Source: Spirochaetaceae bacterium
GTDB taxonomy: Bacteria; Myxococcota_A; UBA9160; UBA4427
Assembly: GCA_020632655.1 (NCBI GenBank)
Contig: JACKFD010000014.1
Span: forward strand, 87,228 to 151,227
Direction: 5' to 3'
DNA: 64,000 bases
Shown here: positions 52,151-59,975 of the stretch, in pieces
Layout of the letters: each line of letters begins with the position of its first letter
Position numbering within the stretch: position 1 is the stretch's first letter
Notes under the pieces: generated by a model
Database searches by the model: none
What the model saw: the letters and a program-made list of their open reading frames with translations, nothing else
What the model was told of the DNA's origin: nothing
Program-made: the position numbers and the translations under genes

Positions 52151-53884
52151 GTGGCCGATTCGATGCTCCGCGGTCCGCTCGCCGACCGCTATTCGCCCGA
52201 GAAGATCCCGGATGCGATCGACACGATCGTGATCGGCAGTGGCCTCTCGGGTCTCACCTGCGCCGCCGTCCTCTCCCGCATGGGCCAGCGCGTCCTCGTC
52301 CTCGAGCAGCACTACGTCGCCGGCGGCGGCTCGCACCAGTTCCAGCTGAAGGGCGGGCACTTCTTCGACTCGGGGCTCCACTACCTCGTGCCCTACTCCG
52401 GTCACCTGCTCTGGCTCGCGACGGGTGGGCGCGAGATGCCGCTGCGCTTCGAGCGCATGGGCGAGCCCGACGGCACCTTCGATCGGATCGTGCTCGGCGA
52501 CGGGTCGCCCTTCGCGATCAAGCACGACGAGGCGCATCTGCCCGATCTCTACGCGCGCTTCCCGGACGAGCGCGAGGCGATCGACGCGTATCTGCGCGTC
52601 TCGGAGTCCGTACTCAAGCGCTTCCCGCTCTTCGTGCTCTCGAAGGCGCTGCCGAAAGGGCTGCAGAAGCTCTGGCATCGTTTCGTGCTCGGCGAGACGT
52701 GGCGCCGCCTCGCGGGCCGCAGTCTGCGGAGCGTGCTCGAGGAGATCACGGACGAGCCGCGCCTCGCGGGTCTGCTCGCGGGCCCCTGGATGGATACGGG
52801 CGCACCGCCCGATCGCGCGAGCTTCCTGCTCGGCGCCTGCGTCGCGCGTGGGCTCGCGATCGAAGGCGGCGCCTATCCCGCAGGCGGCTCCCGCTCGATC
52901 GCCGAGCGGCTCGTGCCGGTCGTGACCGGCGCGGGCGGTCGTGTCCTCGTGCGCGCCGAGGTGGCCGAGATCCTCGTCGACCGCGCGGGCGAGCGGGTGA
53001 CGGGCGTGCGCCTCGCGGACGAGACGATCGTGCCCTGCCGTCGCGTCGTCTCGAGCACGGGCTACCACAACACCTTCGGCCGGCTCGTCTGCGACGACGT
53101 GACCAAGCGGCTGGGCATCCCGCGAAGGCTGCCGATCGGGCAGTCCTGCGGCTTCGTGATGGCGAACATCGGCCTGCGCGGCAGCGCCGAGGCCCTCGGG
53201 CTCACCTGCGCGAACCTCTGGTACCACCCGACCCGCGACGACGGCGACATGTTCGGCGCGGTCGAGGACTTCATGCGGGATCCGCGGGACCCGGCGCACG
53301 ATCCGATGATCATGGTGACGTTTCCGTCGATCAAGGATCGCGAGTCGGCCGGCGGGCAGCGTGACCCGAAGACGACCTGCCAGATCCTGTGCATGGCGGA
53401 GTACGCCTGGTTCGAGCGCTTCGCGGATCGCCGCACGCGGCGGCGCGGACGGGACTACGAGGCGCTCAAGCAGGCCTGGGCGGATCGGCTGGTGGCGCTC
53501 CTGCTTCGCTTCTACCCGCAGCTCGAGGGGGCGATCGAGCTCGTCGACGTGTCGACGCCGCTCTCGATCGAGCACTACCTGGGCGCCGAGGGCGGCGGCG
53601 CCGTCGGTCTCGACCAGGTGCCCGAGCGCTTCACGGACTGGTCCCTCGTCGAACGTCTCGATGCGCGCACGCCGGTCGAGGGGCTCTGGCTGACGGGCCA
53701 GGACACGATCACCTGTGGCCAGCCGATCGTGCAGGGTGCGGGGCTCGTCACGGCGTTCCGGATCGCCGGCTTCTGGCGCACGATCGACTATCTCGCTCGG
53801 ACGGCGCCGCCGATCGTCGCACAGGTCGTGCGCGACGCGCGGTTGCGGAGGAAGGGCGAGTCCGGGGAGGTGCCCGCCGCATGA
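52151..53884 (+). CDS. FAD-dependent RetSat/phytoene-desaturase-like oxidoreductase
   Basis: 577 residues from GTG 52151, placed after GGGAGGGG; ATG 52163 is possible. N-terminal dinucleotide-binding motif GSGLSG (29-34) in TIVIGSGLSGLTCAAVLSRMG followed by LEQHYVAGG. The family pattern continues with FDSGLHYL and the C-terminal FAD block GLWLTGQDTITCGQPIVQGA. All-trans-retinol saturase, carotenoid desaturases and related isoprenoid-modifying enzymes share this architecture; the substrate is not predictable. The stop overlaps the start of the LLM oxidoreductase (ATGA), so the two may act in one pathway. Confidence 0.87.
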   Translation: MADSMLRGPLADRYSPEKIPDAIDTIVIGSGLSGLTCAAVLSRMGQRVLVLEQHYVAGGGSHQFQLKGGHFFDSGLHYLVPYSGHLLWLATGGREMPLRFERMGEPDGTFDRIVLGDGSPFAIKHDEAHLPDLYARFPDEREAIDAYLRVSESVLKRFPLFVLSKALPKGLQKLWHRFVLGETWRRLAGRSLRSVLEEITDEPRLAGLLAGPWMDTGAPPDRASFLLGACVARGLAIEGGAYPAGGSRSIAERLVPVVTGAGGRVLVRAEVAEILVDRAGERVTGVRLADETIVPCRRVVSSTGYHNTFGRLVCDDVTKRLGIPRRLPIGQSCGFVMANIGLRGSAEALGLTCANLWYHPTRDDGDMFGAVEDFMRDPRDPAHDPMIMVTFPSIKDRESAGGQRDPKTTCQILCMAEYAWFERFADRRTRRRGRDYEALKQAWADRLVALLLRFYPQLEGAIELVDVSTPLSIEHYLGAEGGGAVGLDQVPERFTDWSLVERLDARTPVEGLWLTGQDTITCGQPIVQGAGLVTAFRIAGFWRTIDYLARTAPPIVAQVVRDARLRRKGESGEVPAA

Positions 53885-55065
53885 AGATCGACGTCTTTTC
53901 CGAGTTGCAGCCTGCGCGCCCGACCGGCGAGATCGACGCCGCGCGACTGCTGCACGAGACCCTCGAGCAGGCGCGCGCCGCGGACGAGGGCGGCTTCGGC
54001 TGCTGGTGGGCGGTCGAGCACCACAGCGCCCCGGCCTTCAGCATCAGCTCCGCGCCGGAGATGATCCTCGCCGCGATCGCCGGCCGGACGGAGCGCATCC
54101 GCCTCGGCACCTCGGGCATCCTGGCACCCTTCGCGATCCATCATCCCGTGCGCCTCGCCGAGCGCGCCGCCTGGCTCGACGTGATCTCGGGCGGCCGTCT
54201 CGAGCTCGGCCTCGCGCGCTCGGGGGGTGCGGAGTGGGAGACCTTCGGCGTCGACGCCGAGCGCACCCGGGCGGAGCTGCAGGAGGCGATGCGCATGATC
54301 GCCGCGATTTGGACGCGGGATCGATTCGCCTGGGACAGCGAGCTGATCCGCGTGCCCGAGCGGGAGATCGTGCCGCGGCCGTTGCAGCGACCGCATCCGC
54401 CGCTCTGGCAGACGGTGACGGGGCCGGAGTCCTGCGAGATCGCGGGGCGCCTGGGGGTCGGGATGCTCGGCTCCGCGAACTTCTCGCCGCTTGCGCTGAC
54501 GAAGGGCGCGATCGAGGCCTACGAGCGCGGGCTCGCCGAGTGTCGGCCGGCGGGGGCCTTCGTGAACGACGCCAGGGCGATCTTCACGATCGTGCACTGT
54601 CGCGAGACGCGCGAGGAGGTCGTCGCGAGCGGGGCCGCGGAGGCGGCGCTCTGGTTCATGAACGAGGCGCCGAACGTGTTCCGCGTGCGGCGCGAGAACT
54701 GGGTCGGGCTGATCCGCGGCATCCAGGGTGGCGGCGCGGCTTCCTCGCCGATGATCGACGGGCCCGAGGCGCCGCCGACCGAGGCGGAGCTCGACGATCC
54801 CGTGCCTTTGATCGCGCTCATGAATCGCCAGCGCGCGGGCCTGCCCCTCGATCCCGAGGAGGTCTACGAGGCGGTCGCTGCCTACGACACCTGCCTGATC
54901 GGCGACGTCGAGAGCTGTCTCGCGAAGTTGCGCGCCTTCGACGCGCTCGGCGTCGACCGCCTGATGTGCCTGATGCAGTTCGGAGGCCTTGCGCATGCCG
55001 AGGTGATGGAGAGCCTGCGCGTCGTCGGCAAGCACCTCGTGCCGCGGGTGGACGGGGCGGACTGA
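53881..55065 (+). CDS. LLM-class flavin-dependent oxidoreductase (bacterial luciferase-like)
   Basis: 394 residues from an ATG overlapping the previous stop (ATGA). The luciferase-like TIM barrel is seen from the start (MKIDVFSELQPARP) through WWAVEHHSAPAFSISSAPE, IRLGTSGILAPFAIHHPVRLAE and RLELGLARSGGAEWE. These enzymes use FMN or F420 to oxygenate or oxidise organic substrates. Coupling to the RetSat-like protein suggests a shared isoprenoid or fatty-type substrate; that is inference. Its stop lies at the start of the 36-bp tandem repeat. Confidence 0.92.
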   Translation: MKIDVFSELQPARPTGEIDAARLLHETLEQARAADEGGFGCWWAVEHHSAPAFSISSAPEMILAAIAGRTERIRLGTSGILAPFAIHHPVRLAERAAWLDVISGGRLELGLARSGGAEWETFGVDAERTRAELQEAMRMIAAIWTRDRFAWDSELIRVPEREIVPRPLQRPHPPLWQTVTGPESCEIAGRLGVGMLGSANFSPLALTKGAIEAYERGLAECRPAGAFVNDARAIFTIVHCRETREEVVASGAAEAALWFMNEAPNVFRVRRENWVGLIRGIQGGGAASSPMIDGPEAPPTEAELDDPVPLIALMNRQRAGLPLDPEEVYEAVAAYDTCLIGDVESCLAKLRAFDALGVDRLMCLMQFGGLAHAEVMESLRVVGKHLVPRVDGAD

Positions 55066-55167
55066 GAAGGCGCGGTCCCGGGGCGGGGCGGGGCGGATTG
55101 AGAAGGCGCGGTCCCGGGGCGGGGCGGGGCGGACTGAGAAGGCGCGGTCCCGGGGCGGGGCGGGGCG
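55054..55167. repeat. Three tandem 36-bp units covering the LLM gene stop
   Basis: Units start at 55061, 55097 and 55133 and differ by one base; 7 further bases at 55054-55060 match the unit end. The first unit contains the stop codon (55063-55065). The unit is very G-rich on the + strand, ending in GGGGCGGGGCGGGGCGG, and could fold as a G-quadruplex. Confidence 0.88.
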
Positions 55168-55198
55168 ATCGCGCTGCGCGGGACGTCGCCGCGGCCGG

Positions 55199-57220
55199 CT
55201 AGGGCGTGTACCAGATCGGCGAGGACCAGGCGCGCTCCTGGATCGTGCGCGGGATCGAGACGTCGTCGCAGGCCGCCGGTCGCTCGGCGGAGTCGAGTGC
55301 GAGACATTCGAGTCGGGAGTAGCGGCAGCTCGGGGCCTCGACGACGCGCACGTAGTAGAGCGCGCGCGTCGTGGGGTCGAAGTCGGGATCCTGCCAGACG
55401 CGGCAGAGCTCGCGGGCGCCGGCCGCGGAGGCCGCCCTCGATAGAGAGCAGGTCGCCGGGTCGACGCCTTCGGCCGAGCCCGGCCCGCCCGCGACGTCGT
55501 ACACGCGCTGGTGGAGGTCGCCGTCGTCGCCGACCCAGCCCTTCACGACCTGCAGCCGCTCGAGCGGCATGCCGGGCTGCTCGGCGGTCCCGGGATCCGC
55601 GCGGCCGATCGCGAGGAAGCGCGGCGCCTGCGCCTCGCCGCGCGTCGGCAGGTCCCCGCCCATCGGCACACCATGCGCATCGCCCATCGCGAGTCGCTCG
55701 GCACTCGTGCAGACATCGTCGGGCATCGCCCAGCCCCCGTAGAACCGCACCTCCATCCGCGGCCCGCTCGTGCCGAAGACCTCGCGCCGCTCGAGGGCGT
55801 CGAAGATCGCGTCGCGGCCGTTCTGCCGGGCGAGCACGCCGACGAGGCCGCCGGGATTGTTCGCGACGTTGCCGGCGGCGGCCGGGTCGGGGGCGACGCG
55901 TTCGGCGGCGTTCGCGTCGCCGATGCCGAGGTGGCCCGCATAGTCCGCTTCGTCGACGGCGCCGCCCGTGCCGTTGTGGGTGTCGGTGCTCGCGATCAGG
56001 CCGAACTTGAAGGGGTTCACCCCGAGCTCGGCCTCCTGGCGCAGCCCCTCGATCAGCGCATAACGCGCGTAGCTCCGGGGCGAGAGGCAGTCGGGGCCGC
56101 GATGCAGCCACCAGCCGGCGCCGGGCCCCTCGTAGCAATCCGGCACGTCCCGGGTGCCGCGCACGTTCTCGAAGGCCGGGTCCTCGAACTTCTCGAAGTC
56201 GCAGAGCTCGTCGATGCCGCCCTGCACGCCGGGCAGGCCGTTCCGGCACTCGGAGTCGCCCTTGTGCTGCATGATCTCGACCAGGGGCTCGAGACGTGCG
56301 CGAAGCGCGGCCTGCCCGGCCTTCGCCGTGCGCGTCCAGGCGCCGGGGTAGTCGACAGCGAACATGCGGCCGTTGCTGATGTTCGAGTTGTGTGGAATCG
56401 CGAGGACGTCGCAGCCCGTGCCCGCCTCGAGGCACTCGCGCTCGAGGGCCTCCCAGAGTGCGACCTCGCGATTCGCCTCGAGGTAGCTGATCGGGCGCGC
56501 GGGGACCGCGGCGCCGCGGAAGATCACGTTGCGATGGAGGTTCGACCCGAGACGATGGGAGCTGTATTCGTAGCCGACGAAGGTCGTCTGTCGGCAGGGC
56601 ACGTTCCATCGCGCCGCACTCGCCTGCACCTCCCCCCAGACCCGCCCCGACCGCTCGAGGCACTCGGCGAGGTCGTCGCCGCAGGTCGCTTCGTCCCGCC
56701 CCGGGAAGGGCGAGAAGATCTGCTTCACGAGCTCGGGCGCGCGGCCGACGCCGCTGCGCATCGCCTGGCAGAGCGCGCTCGCGGTTCCCGGCGCCTCGGG
56801 GTCCGTGCAGATCGAGAGCTCGCCCAGGAACTCCGCATGGTCGGTCACGGCCATGAAGTCGAGGGGCCGCGGATTCGCGACGCGGCGCGTCGGACGACCG
56901 GCCTCGTCGAGGGGCGGCAGCCAGGCCTCGCCGCCGAAGGCGTAGCGATAGGCGTCGTCGGGCGTCGTCCGCACGTCGAACATCCAGGCGTCGCTCGAGA
57001 GCGCCGTATGCACGTGGAGGTCGCCGTAATAGGCGTTGCGCGTCTCGCTCGCGTCGGGGCAGACGAGGGTGGGTCGGGGCGGCGGGGGGGCGTAGCGGAC
57101 CTCGGACTCCGTGGTCGCGGCATCGCCGGGATCCGTGGGGCCGGCGTCGCAGGCGAAGGCGAGCCAGCCGGCCACGAATGTCGCTACCAGGCGTTCGATC
57201 GGCCGACGGGTCGTCGTCAT
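55199..57220 (-). CDS. DUF3604 (PHP-like metal-dependent hydrolase) lipoprotein
   Basis: 673 residues. Lipobox FAC (Cys24, in GWLAFACDAG). DUF3604 blocks: NAYYGDLHVHTALSSDAW near 62-80 (metal-binding HxH), DFMAVTDHAEFLGEL, LAIPHNSNISNGRMF, and FGLIASTDTHNGTGG. These resemble the metal-ligand set of PHP phosphoesterases, so a secreted metal-dependent hydrolase is likely; the substrate is unknown. Family members are large, exported and common in marine and soil bacteria. The P450 gene ends 107 bp upstream in the same direction, so coexpression is possible. Confidence 0.85.
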   Translation of the reverse strand: MTTTRRPIERLVATFVAGWLAFACDAGPTDPGDAATTESEVRYAPPPPRPTLVCPDASETRNAYYGDLHVHTALSSDAWMFDVRTTPDDAYRYAFGGEAWLPPLDEAGRPTRRVANPRPLDFMAVTDHAEFLGELSICTDPEAPGTASALCQAMRSGVGRAPELVKQIFSPFPGRDEATCGDDLAECLERSGRVWGEVQASAARWNVPCRQTTFVGYEYSSHRLGSNLHRNVIFRGAAVPARPISYLEANREVALWEALERECLEAGTGCDVLAIPHNSNISNGRMFAVDYPGAWTRTAKAGQAALRARLEPLVEIMQHKGDSECRNGLPGVQGGIDELCDFEKFEDPAFENVRGTRDVPDCYEGPGAGWWLHRGPDCLSPRSYARYALIEGLRQEAELGVNPFKFGLIASTDTHNGTGGAVDEADYAGHLGIGDANAAERVAPDPAAAGNVANNPGGLVGVLARQNGRDAIFDALERREVFGTSGPRMEVRFYGGWAMPDDVCTSAERLAMGDAHGVPMGGDLPTRGEAQAPRFLAIGRADPGTAEQPGMPLERLQVVKGWVGDDGDLHQRVYDVAGGPGSAEGVDPATCSLSRAASAAGARELCRVWQDPDFDPTTRALYYVRVVEAPSCRYSRLECLALDSAERPAACDDVSIPRTIQERAWSSPIWYTP

Positions 57221-57326
57221 CCGATCGGGATCCCGGGACCACGAAGCTCCGTCATCCGTCCGCCCTCGCGCTGGCTCGAGGGCGGACTCTACCGGATTCC
57301 GGGGGCGCCGCGTCGCGCGCGGGCGC

Positions 57327-58505
57327 CTACCGCACGCGGACGGGTAGGGACGAGAAGCCCTGCACGAACTCCGTCCGGAAGCGCGTCGCGCGATCGAGGT
57401 CGACTTCGTATCCAGGGAATCGCTCGAGCATGACCTCGAGGCAGACCTTGCCCTCCATGCGGGCGACGTGGGTGCCGAGGCAGGCGTGGTGGCCGGCGCC
57501 GAAGGAGAGGAAGCGCGGCGCGCGCCGGCGGATGTCGAAGCGGTCGGGATCCTCGAACTCGCGCTCGTCGCGGTTGGCCGAGGCGTAGAGGAAGATCACG
57601 GCCTGGCCCGCGCGCAGCGTGCGCCCGTGCAGCTCGAGGTCGCGCTTGACGGTACGGCCGAGGAACTGCGTCGGCATGTCGTAGCGGAGTACCTCGTTGA
57701 ACGCGTCGACGATGCCGCTCGGGTCGGCGACGAGCATCGCGCGCTGGTCCGGGTACTCCCAGAGCCGTCGCAGGCAGCTCGCGAAGACCTTGGGGAAGGT
57801 CTCGGAGCCGCCGATCACGAGCATCGACACGTGCGACGCCGCATCCGCATCGGAGAAGCGCCTTCCGTCGATCTCGAAGGTCGCGAGCCGCGGGAGGCCC
57901 TGGGGCGCGTCGGTCGGCGACTTGCGGAACGCCTTGATCTGGTCCTCGCAGTAGGCCGTCAGCTCGGCGAGGGAGGCGAGTCCCTTCTCGGTCACGCCGC
58001 CCGAGTCGGGATCGTGATGGAAGAAGCCCTGCACGAGCTCGGTCAGATGCGGGCCGTCCTCGATCGGCAGGCCGATCGCGAGGCAGGCCGAGGCGACCGA
58101 GAGCCGGGCCGCGAAGTCGCCGATCGCGTCGAACTCGTCGCGGTCGGCGACCTCGTCGAGCAGGTCGTTCGCGAGCCGACGCGCGATCGGCTCGAGGGAG
58201 CGCACGTGTCGCGGCATGAAGCATTGCCGGATCACGCTGCGCAGCTGGGTATGGAGGGGCGGGTCCATCACGTTCAACATCGGCGCGACCGGCTGGTCCT
58301 TCGTCAGCAGCTGCGCCGGCGTCGTGCCCTTCGCCGCGATCAGGTCGTCGTTCGACGACGCGTCCCAGATGTCCTGGAAGCGCGAGAGCGCCCAGGCGTC
58401 GTACGGCTCCATGTAGTGGACGGGATCCTCGTCGCGCAGGCGCTTGTAGATCGGCAGCGGATCCTGGCGGACGGCGGCGGAGAAGGGGTCGTAGTCGATC
58501 GCCAT
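57327..58505 (-). CDS. Cytochrome P450 monooxygenase
   Basis: 392 residues from ATG 58505, chosen for GAGGAG 9 bases upstream; an upstream ATG at 58562 has none. The I-helix GGSET (about 225-230), ExxR in EVLRYD and the haem-binding loop FGAGHHACLG with ligand Cys342 are all present. The soluble bacterial class oxidises small hydrophobic compounds using a ferredoxin partner, not encoded nearby. It is divergent from the TetR gene, and the shared A+T-rich spacer carries its promoter, so the TetR protein probably controls it. Confidence 0.95.
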   Translation of the reverse strand: MAIDYDPFSAAVRQDPLPIYKRLRDEDPVHYMEPYDAWALSRFQDIWDASSNDDLIAAKGTTPAQLLTKDQPVAPMLNVMDPPLHTQLRSVIRQCFMPRHVRSLEPIARRLANDLLDEVADRDEFDAIGDFAARLSVASACLAIGLPIEDGPHLTELVQGFFHHDPDSGGVTEKGLASLAELTAYCEDQIKAFRKSPTDAPQGLPRLATFEIDGRRFSDADAASHVSMLVIGGSETFPKVFASCLRRLWEYPDQRAMLVADPSGIVDAFNEVLRYDMPTQFLGRTVKRDLELHGRTLRAGQAVIFLYASANRDEREFEDPDRFDIRRRAPRFLSFGAGHHACLGTHVARMEGKVCLEVMLERFPGYEVDLDRATRFRTEFVQGFSSLPVRVR

Positions 58506-58599
58506 GGCTGGCTCCTCGTCGGCGCGGGGTGCAGCCGTCGCGGGCCCGGGCGCTTCGCCCATCGCCGCGCGGTCGGGCCACGCAGTACTGATGGGTTCG

Positions 58600-58627
58600 A
58601 GAATAGTAATTGAGATTCCTTTTTCAA
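58600..58627 (-). promoter_or_regulatory. Sigma-70-type promoter of the P450 gene and likely TetR operator region
   Basis: On the minus strand TTGAAA (58627-58622) and TATTCT (58605-58600) stand 16 bp apart. This is the one A+T-rich island between the divergent P450 and tetR genes. Short inverted elements (GAAT-N10-ATTC at 58601-58618; TTGA-N10-TCAA at 58610-58627) overlap the promoter and could bind the TetR-family protein. Confidence 0.55.
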
Positions 58628-58717
58628 GAAGCTAGGGTGCGTGTGGCGCCCGGCCTCGAGCTCGGGTCCGTCTGGTCGGGCGCGGCGGGGCCAGGACGGG
58701 CCCCGAGGGGTAGGGCA

Positions 58718-59344
58718 TTGGCGGCAGCGAGGCGGGGGCGATCGCCGGTCGTGGCGGCGCGGGAGGCGATGTACCGGAGCGTCGTGCTCGACGCGGCGGA
58801 GCGCGTCTTCGGCCAGGCGGGCTACCACGCGGCGAAGATGCAGGACCTCGCGCGCGAGGCGGGCATCTCGCTGAACACGCTCTACGCGACCTTCCCGAGC
58901 AAGCGCGAGGTCTTCGAGGCGCTGCACGAGACGCGGGGCCGGGCGTTCCTCGAACGGGTCTCGGAGGCGCTCGAAGGCGACGGCGACGCGCGGGCGCGGC
59001 TCGCCCGGGGCGTGCACGCCTTCGTCGACTACCTGAGCGCACACCCGGACTACTTCCGCGTCGACCTGCGCGAGGGGCGCTCCTGGGCGATCGGCGACGT
59101 CGAGGCGAGTCCGACCTTCCAGGCGGGCATCGAGAGCTGGACCCGGCTGGTGCGCGAGGGGATCGCGAGGGGCGTCTTCGTCGACGAGGATCCACACGTG
59201 ATGGCCGTGACCGCCTTTGGTGTCATGCAGATCCAGCTCGCGGCCTGGCTCTCCCGTCCGGATCCGCCGGAGCCACGCGTGATCGCCGAGCGCATCACGC
59301 GCCAGCTCGAGCGGGCGCTGGGGGTGGAGGGGGCGGAGCGCTGA
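58718..59344 (+). CDS. TetR-family transcriptional regulator
   Basis: 208 residues from a TTG at 58718, 10 bases after GAGGGG; the frame is open upstream, and GTG or ATG codons inside the HTH lead are less likely. N-terminal HTH: VVLDAAERVFGQAGYHAAKMQDLAREAGISL with the recognition helix LNTLYATFPSKREVFEAL (about residues 20-65). The C-terminal ligand domain (about 75-205) is diverse as usual. It probably represses the divergent P450 gene and its own, releasing on binding a small hydrophobic ligand. Confidence 0.9.
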   Translation: MAAARRGRSPVVAAREAMYRSVVLDAAERVFGQAGYHAAKMQDLAREAGISLNTLYATFPSKREVFEALHETRGRAFLERVSEALEGDGDARARLARGVHAFVDYLSAHPDYFRVDLREGRSWAIGDVEASPTFQAGIESWTRLVREGIARGVFVDEDPHVMAVTAFGVMQIQLAAWLSRPDPPEPRVIAERITRQLERALGVEGAER

Positions 59345-59396
59345 GGGCTTCCCGAGCGCCGCGGCGCGCGAGACCGGGCGCGAGGTCGGTCTGCGC

Positions 59397-59975
59397 TCAG
59401 CGGCTTTGCACCTGCTCGAAGCGCGGGCAGTGGCGCTCGTGGTCGTTGACCATGCCCACCGCCTGCATGAAGGCGTAGACGATCGTCGGACCGCAGAAGG
59501 AGAAGCCGCGCCGCTTGAGGTCCTTCGCGATCCGCTCCGACAGCGGGGTCTTCGCCGGCGCGCTCCGGAAGCTCTTCGGACCGTTCACGATCGGTCGGCC
59601 GTCGACGAAGTCCCAGAGGTAGTCGGCGAAGTCGAGGCCGGCCTCGCGCATGTCGAGGTAGACGCGGGCATTGGCGACGGCGGCGCGGACCTTGCGCGGG
59701 CTGCGGATGATGCCCGGGTTCTCGAGCGCCTTCTCGATCCGGCGCTCGCTCCAGCGCGCGACCTTCTCCGGCACGAACCCGTCGAACTCCTTCCGCATCG
59801 TCTCGCGCTTGCGCAGGATCGTGATCCAGGCGAGGCCGGCCTGGAAGCCGTCGAGCTGGAGCTTCTCCCAGAGCGCGCGCGAGTCGCGCTCGGGCACGCC
59901 CCACTCGAGGTCGTGATAGGCGCGGTAGAGGGGATCGTCGGCGGGGGCCCAGGGGCAGGGAGGCGTCTCGGTCAT
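59397..59975 (-). CDS. tag: DNA-3-methyladenine glycosylase I
   Basis: 192 residues, as in the family. It removes 3-methyladenine from DNA as the first step of base excision repair. The zinc ligands of Tag are kept: Cys7 and His21 (PCPWA, AYHDLEWG), His179 and Cys183 (DHERHC). Core blocks include QAGLAWITILRKRE, FDGFVPEKVA, NPGIIRSPRKV, and GRPIVNG. ATG 59975 overlaps the stop of the gene before it by 4 bp, so the two are probably cotranscribed. The function is unrelated to that neighbour as far as can be seen. Confidence 0.95.
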   Translation of the reverse strand: MTETPPCPWAPADDPLYRAYHDLEWGVPERDSRALWEKLQLDGFQAGLAWITILRKRETMRKEFDGFVPEKVARWSERRIEKALENPGIIRSPRKVRAAVANARVYLDMREAGLDFADYLWDFVDGRPIVNGPKSFRSAPAKTPLSERIAKDLKRRGFSFCGPTIVYAFMQAVGMVNDHERHCPRFEQVQSR

